DNA of 19,676 nt from an uncultured Gemmatimonadota bacterium (lineage in GTDB: Bacteria; Gemmatimonadota; Gemmatimonadetes; Gemmatimonadales; GWC2-71-9), in NCBI GenBank assembly GCA_946887295.1, contig CAMPKP010000053.1, positions 1 through 19,676 on the forward strand, in the 5' to 3' direction. A program made the translations under genes and the position numbers. Below, piece by piece: positions 13,484 through 19,676 of the stretch (positions within the stretch are counted from its first letter, which is position 1; each line of letters starts with the position of its first letter). Below the pieces are notes generated by a model. The model worked only from the letters and a program-made list of their open reading frames with translations, ran no database searches and was not told the origin of the DNA.

Positions 13484-14411
13484 TCGGTGCCGATGGCCTC
13501 CGCCCGAGTGCCGCCTGGAAGTTCCGCCGCATGCCGTGAAGACCGGGCCGCTCCAACGGCGTGTCGCCGAACCGGCGGCTGAACTCCTCCTCCTCCATCC
13601 CCTCGAACAGGTCGGGAGCCGCACCCGCGAGCAGATCCAGAGAGCGAAACTCCTCGACCGAGGTCGCCTCGGCGAAGCGCTGATTCCAGGGACAGACCTC
13701 GTTGCAGATGTCGCAGCCGAACACCCAGCCGTCGAGCCGCTGCGCGAAGGGCTCCGGGATGGGGCCCTTCTGCTCGATCGTGAGATAGGAGATGCAGCGA
13801 GTAGCGTCAAGGACCCGCGGCTCGACCAGGGCACCGGTCGGGCAGGCGTCGAGGCAGCGGGTGCAGCTGCCGCAGTGGTCCGTCACGACGGCGCTGTCCA
13901 GCTCGAGCGCGAGGTCGGTGAAGATGGTGCCGATGAAGAAGAACGAGCCCGTGCCCGGGCTGATCAGCATGGAGTTCTTGCCGATCCAGCCGAGCCCGGC
14001 CCTGAGGGCCAGGGCGCGCTCGGGCACGGGGCCCGAATCGGTGTAGGTGTGGGCGATCGTGGCGCCTTCGGCCCGCAGGACCTCGGCGAGCCGCTCCAGC
14101 CGTGCGCGCGTAACCGTATGGTAGTCATGGCCCCGCGCGTATCGGGCGAGCTTCGGCGGAGGGCCGGGATCCTGGTCCCCATCATAGTAGTTGTCGAGTA
14201 CTACTACTACAGACTTGGCGCCAGGTACGATGAGGCGCGGGTCCTTCCGCTTGCGGGCCTGGCGGTGCAGGTAGCGCATGACGCCGCCGTAGCCGCTCGC
14301 CAGCCATCGGTCGAGCCGCTCGCCGTCGGGGATGGGACTCGGGTCCGTGATGCCGCATCCGAGGAAGCCCAGCTCGGCGGCCCGGCGCTTCACCGCGGCG
14401 GCGAGGCTCAT
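13473..14411 (-). CDS. queG: Epoxyqueuosine reductase QueG
   Basis: QueG carries out the last step of queuosine synthesis in tRNA, reducing epoxyqueuosine with a cobalamin and two 4Fe-4S clusters. The 312-aa protein has the N-terminal GCGITDPSPIPDGERLDRWL region, the catalytic-site segment DSGPVPERALA (D125), GWIGKNSMLI (141-150), the first cluster set C180, C183, C186, C190, then C206, C233, C236 and C240 for the second cluster. It is the short form lacking the C-terminal HEAT-like domain seen in some homologues. ATG at 14411 overlaps the NDH-2 stop (ATGA). No other queuosine genes lie nearby. Four consecutive GTA codons (V68-V71) are unusual for this GC-rich context. Confidence 0.95.
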   Translation of the reverse strand: MSLAAAVKRRAAELGFLGCGITDPSPIPDGERLDRWLASGYGGVMRYLHRQARKRKDPRLIVPGAKSVVVVLDNYYDGDQDPGPPPKLARYARGHDYHTVTRARLERLAEVLRAEGATIAHTYTDSGPVPERALALRAGLGWIGKNSMLISPGTGSFFFIGTIFTDLALELDSAVVTDHCGSCTRCLDACPTGALVEPRVLDATRCISYLTIEQKGPIPEPFAQRLDGWVFGCDICNEVCPWNQRFAEATSVEEFRSLDLLAGAAPDLFEGMEEEEFSRRFGDTPLERPGLHGMRRNFQAALGRRPSAPNAS

Positions 14412-15727
14412 CGGGAGGCGGTGGCGGGCACCTCTTCCGGCGGGCATTCCACCTTGAGAGGCATCGGCGGGGAGCGCATCTCCTCGGTGATGATGCGCGC
14501 CCCGCGGCCGTAGGTGAAGTACGACCAGGCCCACTGGATGAGCACCAGCACTCGGTTGCGGAAGCCGATCAGGAAGAAGATGTGCACGAAGATCCAGGTC
14601 AGCCACGCGATGAAGCCGCTGAAGTGGAGCTTCCAGATGTCGGCCACCGCGCGTCCGCGCCCGACGACCGCGAGCTGCCCCTTGTCCCAGTAGCTGAAGG
14701 CGCGACGCGGCCGCTGCGCGAGGTCGCCGGCGATGGTTCGGGCGGTGTACTGCCCCATCTGGATGGCGACGGGACAGATGCCGGGGAGAGTGCCGCCGTC
14801 CGGCGCGGCGAAGGCCGCGGCGTCGCCGAGCACGAACACCTCGGGGTGACCCGGAATCGTGCAGTCGGGCTCCACGATCGCCCGGCCCATGCGGTCGAGC
14901 GGCGCGCCGAGCGACTTGAGGAGCGAGCTCGCCGTGTTGCCCGCCGCCCAGATGACCGTCTGGGTGGGAATGGTCCAGCCCGCCGCGCGCACCCATCCCG
15001 GCTGAATGTCGGTGACCAGCGTCTCGGTGCGGACCTCCACGCCGAGGCGGCGGAGGTCGAGCTTCGCCTTCTCGCTCAGCTCGGGCGGGTAGGAGGGAAG
15101 CAGCCGCGCTCCCCCCTCGAGCAGCATCACGGTCGCTTCGCCCGGGTCGATCCGGCGAAAGTCCCGCCGCAGCGCGTAGCGCCGGACCTCGGCGACGGCG
15201 CCCGCGGTCTCGACGCCCGTGGGTCCTCCGCCGACCACGACGAACGTGAGATAGGCGTGGCGCCGCACCGGGTCGGGCTCGCGCTCCGCCAGCTCGAACG
15301 CGAGCAGGACCCGCCGGCGGATCTCGAGCGCGTCCTCGAGGCTCTTGAGGCCGGGCGCCAGCGGCTCCCACTCGTCGTGACCGAAGTAGGAGTGGTGCGC
15401 GCCCGTGCCCACGATCAGATAGTCGTAGTCGAGGCAGCCGCCGTCGGCGAGCAGAACGCGTCGCCGATCCACCTCGATCTCCGTGGCTTCCGCCAGGAGC
15501 ACCTCGGTGTTTCGCTGGCGGCGGAGCACCGACCGGATAGGCGACGCGATGTCGCTCGGGTTGAGCGCGGCGGTCGCCACCTGATAGAGCATGGGCTGAA
15601 ACAGGTGGTGGTTGCGCCGGTCCACCACGGTCACGCAGACCGGTGCGCCGCTCAGTCCTCGGGCGGCGTAGAGCCCGGCGAAGCCGCCGCCGAGAATCAC
15701 GACATGGGGCAATCGTGGATCGGTCAC
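14408..15727 (-). CDS. ndh: Type II NADH:quinone oxidoreductase-like (NDH-2) flavoprotein
   Basis: This peripheral membrane enzyme would oxidise NAD(P)H and pass electrons to quinone without pumping. The 439-aa protein has the FAD-binding GGGFAG (13-18), the FAD-contacting DRRNHHLFQPMLYQ (36-49), the NAD-binding VVGGGPTG (164-171), the FAD motif VFVLGDAA (298-304) and the quinone-side PVAIQMGQ (319-326). A hydrophobic region at about 368-402 could anchor it to the membrane. GTG at 15727 overlaps the preceding small gene's stop (GTGA); the longer frame upstream has no homology and covers the divergent promoter region. Related NAD(P)/FAD oxidoreductases exist, but length and C-terminal anchor favour NDH-2. 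Confidence 0.92.
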   Translation of the reverse strand: MTDPRLPHVVILGGGFAGLYAARGLSGAPVCVTVVDRRNHHLFQPMLYQVATAALNPSDIASPIRSVLRRQRNTEVLLAEATEIEVDRRRVLLADGGCLDYDYLIVGTGAHHSYFGHDEWEPLAPGLKSLEDALEIRRRVLLAFELAEREPDPVRRHAYLTFVVVGGGPTGVETAGAVAEVRRYALRRDFRRIDPGEATVMLLEGGARLLPSYPPELSEKAKLDLRRLGVEVRTETLVTDIQPGWVRAAGWTIPTQTVIWAAGNTASSLLKSLGAPLDRMGRAIVEPDCTIPGHPEVFVLGDAAAFAAPDGGTLPGICPVAIQMGQYTARTIAGDLAQRPRRAFSYWDKGQLAVVGRGRAVADIWKLHFSGFIAWLTWIFVHIFFLIGFRNRVLVLIQWAWSYFTYGRGARIITEEMRSPPMPLKVECPPEEVPATASR

Positions 15728-15984
15728 AGGCCCATCGTCTCCCTCCGCCACCGCGCGAAGCGCACGACGTCGCCGGCCGGAGGCACGGCGTCCTCGGCGG
15801 CGTAGGCGGTGTACATCCGCCACCGCAGGTACGTCGGGTCGGGAAGCGGCAGGTACGGTGGCCTCAGATACCAGCCGCGCCGCCGGAAGGCCCACGCCGT
15901 GCGCACGAGGTCCACCGCCAGTCTCGGACGGAGGGCGGCGCGAGCCGCGAGGTGGAGCGCCAGGGCGAGCCAGGTGCTGGGCAT
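15724..15984 (-). CDS. 86-aa conserved-looking small protein, first gene of the NDH-2 operon
   Basis: I do not recognise a named family. The 86-aa basic protein has an amphipathic to hydrophobic N-terminus (about 4-30) and a Trp/Tyr/Pro-rich middle (RRRGWYLRPPYLPLPDPTYLRWRMY cut here to key residues: W38, Y39, P42, P43, Y44, P46, P48, W54, Y58) followed by an acidic then Arg-rich end. The distinctive aromatic/Pro core suggests a constrained protein rather than a random frame. It starts at an ATG 5 nt downstream of a TATAAT box and overlaps the NDH-2 start by 4 nt, so it is translated just before NDH-2. A helper or assembly role for the oxidoreductase is only a guess from position. Confidence 0.7.
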   Translation of the reverse strand: MPSTWLALALHLAARAALRPRLAVDLVRTAWAFRRRGWYLRPPYLPLPDPTYLRWRMYTAYAAEDAVPPAGDVVRFARWRRETMGL

Positions 15985-15989
15985 GTGGA

Positions 15990-16018
15990 ATTATAGGGGC
16001 GCAGGGCCGGTATGTCCC
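15990..16018 (-). promoter_or_regulatory. Promoter of the minus-strand NDH-2/QueG operon, -10 5 nt before ATG
   Basis: On the minus strand a perfect TATAAT (15995-15990) ends 5 nt before the ATG at 15984. GGGACA (16018-16013) lies 17 nt further upstream and shares GACA with the -35 consensus. No SD is present, so the transcript may be leaderless. Confidence 0.55.
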
Positions 16019-16021
16019 ACC

Positions 16022-16027
16022 TATATT
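16022..16027 (+). promoter_or_regulatory. -10 box (TATATT) of the divergent plus-strand unit
   Basis: TATATT matches five of six -10 positions and ends 7 nt before the ATG at 16035 of the aminotransferase remnant, with a C-rich spacer and no SD. It would now drive the remnant and the downstream LOG-family operon. Together with the box at 15990-15995 it makes a compact 50-bp divergent promoter region. Confidence 0.4.
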
Positions 16028-16034
16028 GCCCCCC

Positions 16035-16345
16035 ATGTCCGCCGCCATCGCTCCCGCGCCTCCCCGGGACTATCGGGCAGAGTTTCCGATCTTCCGGCGC
16101 TCCGTGTATCTCAAGAGCTGCTCCCTCGGGGCCCTGTCCACCCGGTCGCGCCCGGGTGAACGAGCTCATGGACCAGTGGGAGCATCGCGGCGCTGCGGCG
16201 TGGCAAGATGCCTGGCGACGTCCGCCGCCTCGCGGACGCCGGGATCATCGCGGACGCCCGTCCCGGGCACGTCCGCCTCTCCCCCTACTTCTACAATGTG
16301 GCCGACGATCACCGCGCCGCCATCGAGCGTCTGACCCGTGACTGA
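16035..16345 (+). pseudogene. Remnant of a class V aminotransferase / kynureninase-like PLP enzyme
   Basis: Three pieces of one gene lie in three frames. From the ATG at 16035 (frame of 16035) comes an N-terminus ending FPIFRRSVYLKSCSLGALS, typical of the start of class V aminotransferases. At about 16147-16153 the reading shifts, and RVNELMDQWEHRGAAAWQDAW (key residues only: W at positions 9 and 18) continues the family pattern in the next frame. From about 16211 a third frame gives VRRLADAGIIADARPGH then VRLSPYFYN and stops at 16343-16345, which is the characteristic C-terminus (RPGHVRxSPxFYN). The PLP-lysine domain, some 250 or more residues, is absent. So there is one frameshift plus a large internal deletion, or a misassembly. 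The stop overlaps the LOG gene start by 8 bp, as expected of a former operon partner. Confidence 0.78.
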
Positions 16346-17096
16346 GAAAAACCCCTACGGCCGCCTCGACGACACCAGGCAGCCTACCGAAGACGAGCAG
16401 CTGCTGGAGAGCCCGCCGCCCCAGCCGGCGATGTATCTCTTCCAGAAGTCCGATTCCTGGCGCGTGCTCCGCATCATGGGCGAGTTCGTCTGGGGCTTCG
16501 ATCACCTGGCCGACGTCAGCGAGGGAGTCACCGTCTTCGGCTCCGCCCGCACGCGGTCGGACGACCCGCAGTACGCGAAGGCCGTAGAGACCGCGCGGCT
16601 GCTGGCGCGGGCGGGCATTCCCGTCATCACGGGTGGTGGTCCGGGGATCATGGAGGCCGCGAACCGCGGAGCGAAGGAAGGCGGCGGCCTCTCGATCGGC
16701 TGCAACATCGAGCTGCCCTTCGAGCAGGGATCCAATCCCTATCTCACGCGAAGCCTCAATTTCAAGTTCTTCTTCGTCCGCAAGACGATGTTCGTGAAGT
16801 ACGCCACCGCGTTCATCGTCTTTCCGGGCGGCTTCGGCACGCTCGACGAGCTGTTCGAGGCCCTGACCCTGATTCAGACCGGGAGGGTCAAGGATTTCCC
16901 GGTGATCCTGTTCGGCAGCGAGTACTGGTCCGGCCTCGTCGACTGGCTCCGGGACACCGTGGCCGCCGAGCGCAAGATCGATCGGTCCGATCTCCATCTC
17001 TTCAGCGTCACCGACGATCCCCAGGAAGCGGCGGACATCGTGATCAAGGCCCGCGCCGAGAAGCCCGGCGAGCCGACCCTTCGATTCAGAGGATGA
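16338..17096 (+). CDS. LOG-family (TIGR00730) Rossmann-fold nucleotide phosphoribohydrolase-like protein
   Basis: LOG-family enzymes cleave the base from nucleoside 5'-monophosphates; specificity (AMP, pyrimidine nucleotides or cytokinin precursors) varies. The 252-aa protein contains TVFGSAR (65-71), [14 protein letters not shown] (99-112), the RKTMF segment (148-152) and the catalytic/phosphate motif PGGFGTLDE (163-171), all intact. The N-terminal 50 residues form the extra helix ([18 protein letters not shown]) of the longer bacterial version. The GTG at 16338 is the only sensible start and lies inside the end of the aminotransferase remnant. The next gene begins 4 nt after the stop. Confidence 0.92.
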   Translation: MTEKNPYGRLDDTRQPTEDEQLLESPPPQPAMYLFQKSDSWRVLRIMGEFVWGFDHLADVSEGVTVFGSARTRSDDPQYAKAVETARLLARAGIPVITGGGPGIMEAANRGAKEGGGLSIGCNIELPFEQGSNPYLTRSLNFKFFFVRKTMFVKYATAFIVFPGGFGTLDELFEALTLIQTGRVKDFPVILFGSEYWSGLVDWLRDTVAAERKIDRSDLHLFSVTDDPQEAADIVIKARAEKPGEPTLRFRG

Positions 17097-17100
17097 CCGC

Positions 17101-18276
17101 ATGACCCGTCCTTCCGCACCCTTCCTGCGCGGCCAGCGCATCGACCCGCGCGCGATCACCGGGAAGGAGACCGTCGCCGACCTGGTGGAGAACGCCTTCC
17201 TCGCCTACAACGCGGGAAGGCTCCGCGAGGGCTGCCAGCTCTTCACCCAGCGGATGCTCGACCCGGACGTGACGGTCGGCATGACGCTCACCGGCGCGAT
17301 GACGCCGGCCGGCCTTGGCATGAGCTGTCTCATCCCGCTGATGGAGGCGGGGTTCGTGGACTGGATCATCTCGACCGGCGCCAATCTGTATCACGACGCC
17401 CACTTCGCCCTGGGGCTCGCGATGCATCGCGGCACGCCCACCGCCGACGACGTCGAGCTGCGCGACAAGGGCGTAGTGCGGATCTACGACATCTTCTTCG
17501 ACTACAGCGTGCTGCTGTCCACCGACCGGTTCGTGCGGGAGGTGTCCGCGCGGGAGGAGTTCCAGCGCCCGATGAGCAGCGCGGAGTACCACTATCTGCT
17601 CGGCGGCTACGTCCGCGAGAGGGAGAAGGCGCTGGGCCTGACCCGACGGTCGGTGCTGGCGGCGGCCCACGAGCTCGAGGTGCCGCTCTACACCAGCTCG
17701 CCGGGCGACAGCTCCATCGGTATGAACGTCGCCGAGCAGGCGCTGGCGGGAAGCAAGCTTCGCTTCGACGTGAGCGCCGACGTGAACGAGACCGCGGCCA
17801 TCGTCCTCGAGGCGAAGCGGACCGGCGGCAAGAGCGGCGTGCTGATCGTCGGCGGGGGCAGCCCCAAGAACTTCATGCTCCAGACCGAGCCCCAGATCCA
17901 GGAAGTGCTCGGCATCGACGAGCGGGGGCACGACTTCTTCCTTCAGATGACGGACGCCCGGCCCGATACCGGAGGGCTGTCGGGCGCCACCCCTGCCGAG
18001 GCGGTGAGCTGGGGCAAGATCGATCCGGAGCAGCTCCCCGGCACGGTCGTGGTGTACGGGGACAACTCCATCGCGCTTCCGGTGCTCACGGCGTACGCAA
18101 AGGCCCGGCACCCCGACCGCCCGCTCAAGCGGCTGTATGGCCGGCGCGAGGCGATGATGGGAAGGCTCCTGGAGGAGTACCGCGCCGCGCTCGAGTTCCG
18201 CGACCGGCGGGCCGAGGAGTCGCTGTCGCACATGCATCCCGGCGCGGGGGGAGCGGAGACGGCGGCGCGTCGGTGA
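17101..18276 (+). CDS. Deoxyhypusine-synthase-like (DHS family) NAD-dependent enzyme
   Basis: DHS in eukaryotes and archaea moves an aminobutyl group from spermidine to eIF5A; bacterial relatives act on other acceptors, some making homospermidine. The 391-aa protein keeps the family body: [11 protein letters not shown] and [15 protein letters not shown] (NAD region), [13 protein letters not shown] (254-258 is SPKNF), and [15 protein letters not shown] with the catalytic lysine K306 and W304 conserved. Compared with human DHS, the His pair in PKHH (H288) is replaced by N257/F258, and the Asp at the D316 position is Leu, while the E323 equivalent (E in PAEAVSW) remains. The substrate is therefore probably not that of true DHS. 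ATG at 17101 lies 4 nt after the LOG gene; the stop overlaps the MFS start (GTGA). Confidence 0.88.
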   Translation: MTRPSAPFLRGQRIDPRAITGKETVADLVENAFLAYNAGRLREGCQLFTQRMLDPDVTVGMTLTGAMTPAGLGMSCLIPLMEAGFVDWIISTGANLYHDAHFALGLAMHRGTPTADDVELRDKGVVRIYDIFFDYSVLLSTDRFVREVSAREEFQRPMSSAEYHYLLGGYVREREKALGLTRRSVLAAAHELEVPLYTSSPGDSSIGMNVAEQALAGSKLRFDVSADVNETAAIVLEAKRTGGKSGVLIVGGGSPKNFMLQTEPQIQEVLGIDERGHDFFLQMTDARPDTGGLSGATPAEAVSWGKIDPEQLPGTVVVYGDNSIALPVLTAYAKARHPDRPLKRLYGRREAMMGRLLEEYRAALEFRDRRAEESLSHMHPGAGGAETAARR

Positions 18277-19676
18277 GGCCGGGGTACCGCTGGTATGCCC
18301 TGGGGCTGCTCGCCGTCATCAATTTCCTCAACTACATCGACCGGAACGTCATCTACGCCCTGTTCGAGCCGATCAAGCGCGACCTCGCGCTGACCGACGC
18401 GCAGCTGGGCTGGCTCGGTTCCGCCTACATCCTGGTCTTTTCCGTCGCCGCGCTTCCGTTCGGAGTGATCAGCGACCTGCGCTCCCGCCGGGCGGTGATC
18501 GCCTGGGGCGTGACCGTGTGGAGCGCGTTCACCTTCCTGAGCGGGCTGGTGCGGAGCTACTGGCAGCTCTTCACCTGCCGCGCGGCGGTCGGGGTGGGCG
18601 AGGCGGCGTACGGTCCCGCCGCCGCGTCGCTCGTGGCCGACTACTTCTCCGGTCCGCGCCGGGCCATGGCCATGGGGATCCTGGCCTCGGGCGTCTCGCT
18701 GGGCGGCGTCTCCGGGCTGCTGCTCGGCGGCTACCTGGAGCAGCTGTACGGGTGGCGGGTCGCGTTCATGACCGTGGGCGTGCCGGGATTCGTCTGCGCC
18801 GTGCTGGTCACGCGGCTGATCGACCCGACCCGTCCCCCCGCCCGGCTCACCTTCCGCTCGTTCATGCGGGACTTCCACATCGGGGCGACGGCGCTGCTGC
18901 GGCAGCTCTGGCCGCTCATCGCCAGCGCCGCCCTGGGGGCGGTGGCGGCGTACTGGCTCGACCGGTACTACGGGGCCGACTCGAAGCTCGACGTGGCGGC
19001 GTTCAGCGCGGCCGTCGGGCTGGGCGTCACGCTCACCATCTTCCGCTGGGTCCGGCGCACGCCGGCCGATCCGGCCCAGGAGGTGCCTTTCGCGGCCGGC
19101 ATCAGCAGCACGTTCGACGACATCGTGCACGCCGGAAAGACCGTGCTGCACACGCCGACGCTGGTCTACGTCTTTCTGGCCGGGGCGATGATCTCCTTCG
19201 GCACCAACGGCATCGTGGGATGGGGCCCGACCTTCGTGGCGCGCGAGCTTCAGCTCAGCCCGGGCGAGGGCGCGGCACTGCTGGGGAAGTGGGGGCTGAT
19301 CGCCGGCGTGTCGGGCACGCTCTTCGGGGGGCTGCTGGCGGACTGGCTCCAGCGTCGCTGGGAGACCGGGCGGGTGATCACCATCGGCATGGGCCTCCTC
19401 CTTGGCGGGCCGCTCACCGTCTGGCTGCTCACCATCCGCGATCCCGATCTGTTCAAGGTGGTCTTCACCCTCGCCTTCTTCTGCCTGTCCTGGTACAACG
19501 GCCCCATCACCGCCGTGATCTTCGACGTGGTGCCGCCCCGCATCAGCGCGACCGTAGCCGGGGCCTACCTGCTCTTCATCCACCTGGCCGGCGACGCCAT
19601 CGCCCTGCCGCTGGTGGGAATGCTGTCCGATCAGTTCGGGCTCGACCGGGCCATCCTCCTGCTACCGCTGGTGGTG
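18273..19676 (+). CDS. Spinster-like MFS transporter (3' end outside window)
   Basis: This is a secondary transporter of the inner membrane; Spinster-family members move lipids or other amphiphiles, and the substrate here is unknown. The frame is open for 468 codons to the window edge. The N-terminus carries the family marker [15 protein letters not shown] (about 16-30), then the [14 protein letters not shown] helix, the MFS loop [10 protein letters not shown], and [20 protein letters not shown] central insertion (about 200-255) adds two further hydrophobic segments between the two six-helix halves, which ordinary Spinster proteins lack. The GTG at 18273 overlaps the DHS-like stop by 4 nt, so transporter and enzyme are likely co-translated. 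This gene has no stop in the window and could continue for some tens of residues. Confidence 0.88.
   Translation, partial: MRPGYRWYALGLLAVINFLNYIDRNVIYALFEPIKRDLALTDAQLGWLGSAYILVFSVAALPFGVISDLRSRRAVIAWGVTVWSAFTFLSGLVRSYWQLFTCRAAVGVGEAAYGPAAASLVADYFSGPRRAMAMGILASGVSLGGVSGLLLGGYLEQLYGWRVAFMTVGVPGFVCAVLVTRLIDPTRPPARLTFRSFMRDFHIGATALLRQLWPLIASAALGAVAAYWLDRYYGADSKLDVAAFSAAVGLGVTLTIFRWVRRTPADPAQEVPFAAGISSTFDDIVHAGKTVLHTPTLVYVFLAGAMISFGTNGIVGWGPTFVARELQLSPGEGAALLGKWGLIAGVSGTLFGGLLADWLQRRWETGRVITIGMGLLLGGPLTVWLLTIRDPDLFKVVFTLAFFCLSWYNGPITAVIFDVVPPRISATVAGAYLLFIHLAGDAIALPLVGMLSDQFGLDRAILLLPLVV

Noticed and set aside
13484..15371. N-terminal extensions of the QueG and DinB open frames
   Set aside because: The extended parts are Arg/Pro/Ala-rich shadows of NDH-2 and QueG; real starts coincide with 4-nt overlaps or domain beginnings.
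17943..19583. 546-aa minus-strand open frame opposite the DHS-like and MFS genes
   Set aside because: It is rich in His, Arg, Glu and Gly with no domain, and antisense to two well-recognised genes.
1..19676. CRISPR arrays, tRNA or rRNA genes, insertion sequences, phage genes
   Set aside because: No regular spacer-repeat pattern, no tRNA T-loop motif in a cloverleaf context, and no transposase or integrase motifs were seen on either strand.

Overview
The window is a dense, GC-rich (roughly two-thirds G+C) bacterial chromosome segment with 22 intact or window-truncated protein genes, one decayed gene and no RNA genes, phage genes or insertion sequences that I can see. Gene content (ParB, M23 peptidase, bactofilin, a BMP-type nucleoside importer, NDH-2, QueG, a deoxyhypusine-synthase-like enzyme) and the extreme gene packing fit a Gemmatimonadota-like Gram-negative bacterium. 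The phylum call is an inference from gene content and style, and Acidobacteriota or Myxococcota are alternatives. At least eleven gene pairs overlap by the 4-nt ATGA or GTGA arrangement, so most of the window is organised as translationally coupled operons.

Region 1 (about 1-2576, + strand) is a segregation and cell-shape operon. It holds the low-complexity C-terminal tail of an upstream gene (probably parA), parB, a membrane-anchored M23 (LytM) peptidase and a bactofilin, each overlapping the next. Region 2 (2584-7889, +) is a nucleoside-type ABC importer of the BmpA/NupOPQ class: lipoprotein receptor, a Nif3/DUF34 metalloprotein placed between receptor and ATPase, a double ATPase and two permeases. 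An exported metallo-beta-lactamase-fold hydrolase follows (7917-8819, +) with its own -10 box. A converging two-gene unit (9956-8830, -) encodes a PlsC acyltransferase and a small lipoprotein cytochrome c.

Region 3 (10079-11791, +) has an AI-2E/PerM-family membrane protein and a small HExxH protein of DUF4157 type. It converges on a long minus-strand block. Reading leftward from 15984, this block encodes an 86-aa conserved-looking small protein, NDH-2, QueG, DinB-fold and DUF2905 proteins. After a 112-bp gap with stem-loops come a DUF4112 membrane protein and a VOC-family protein.

Region 4 (16035-19676, +) starts from a 50-bp divergent promoter region. It holds the remnant of a class V aminotransferase/kynureninase-like gene in three different frames, a LOG-family (TIGR00730) protein, a deoxyhypusine-synthase-like protein with altered substrate-site residues, and a Spinster-like MFS transporter that runs off the window.

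The best leads are the pentad repeat tail before parB that is open in two frames with opposite charge, the parB-M23-bactofilin coupling, Nif3 inside a nucleoside importer, the gutted aminotransferase, the divergent deoxyhypusine synthase homologue, and several -10 boxes placed 5-7 nt before start codons, which suggests leaderless transcripts. I see no clearly new defence or mobile system.
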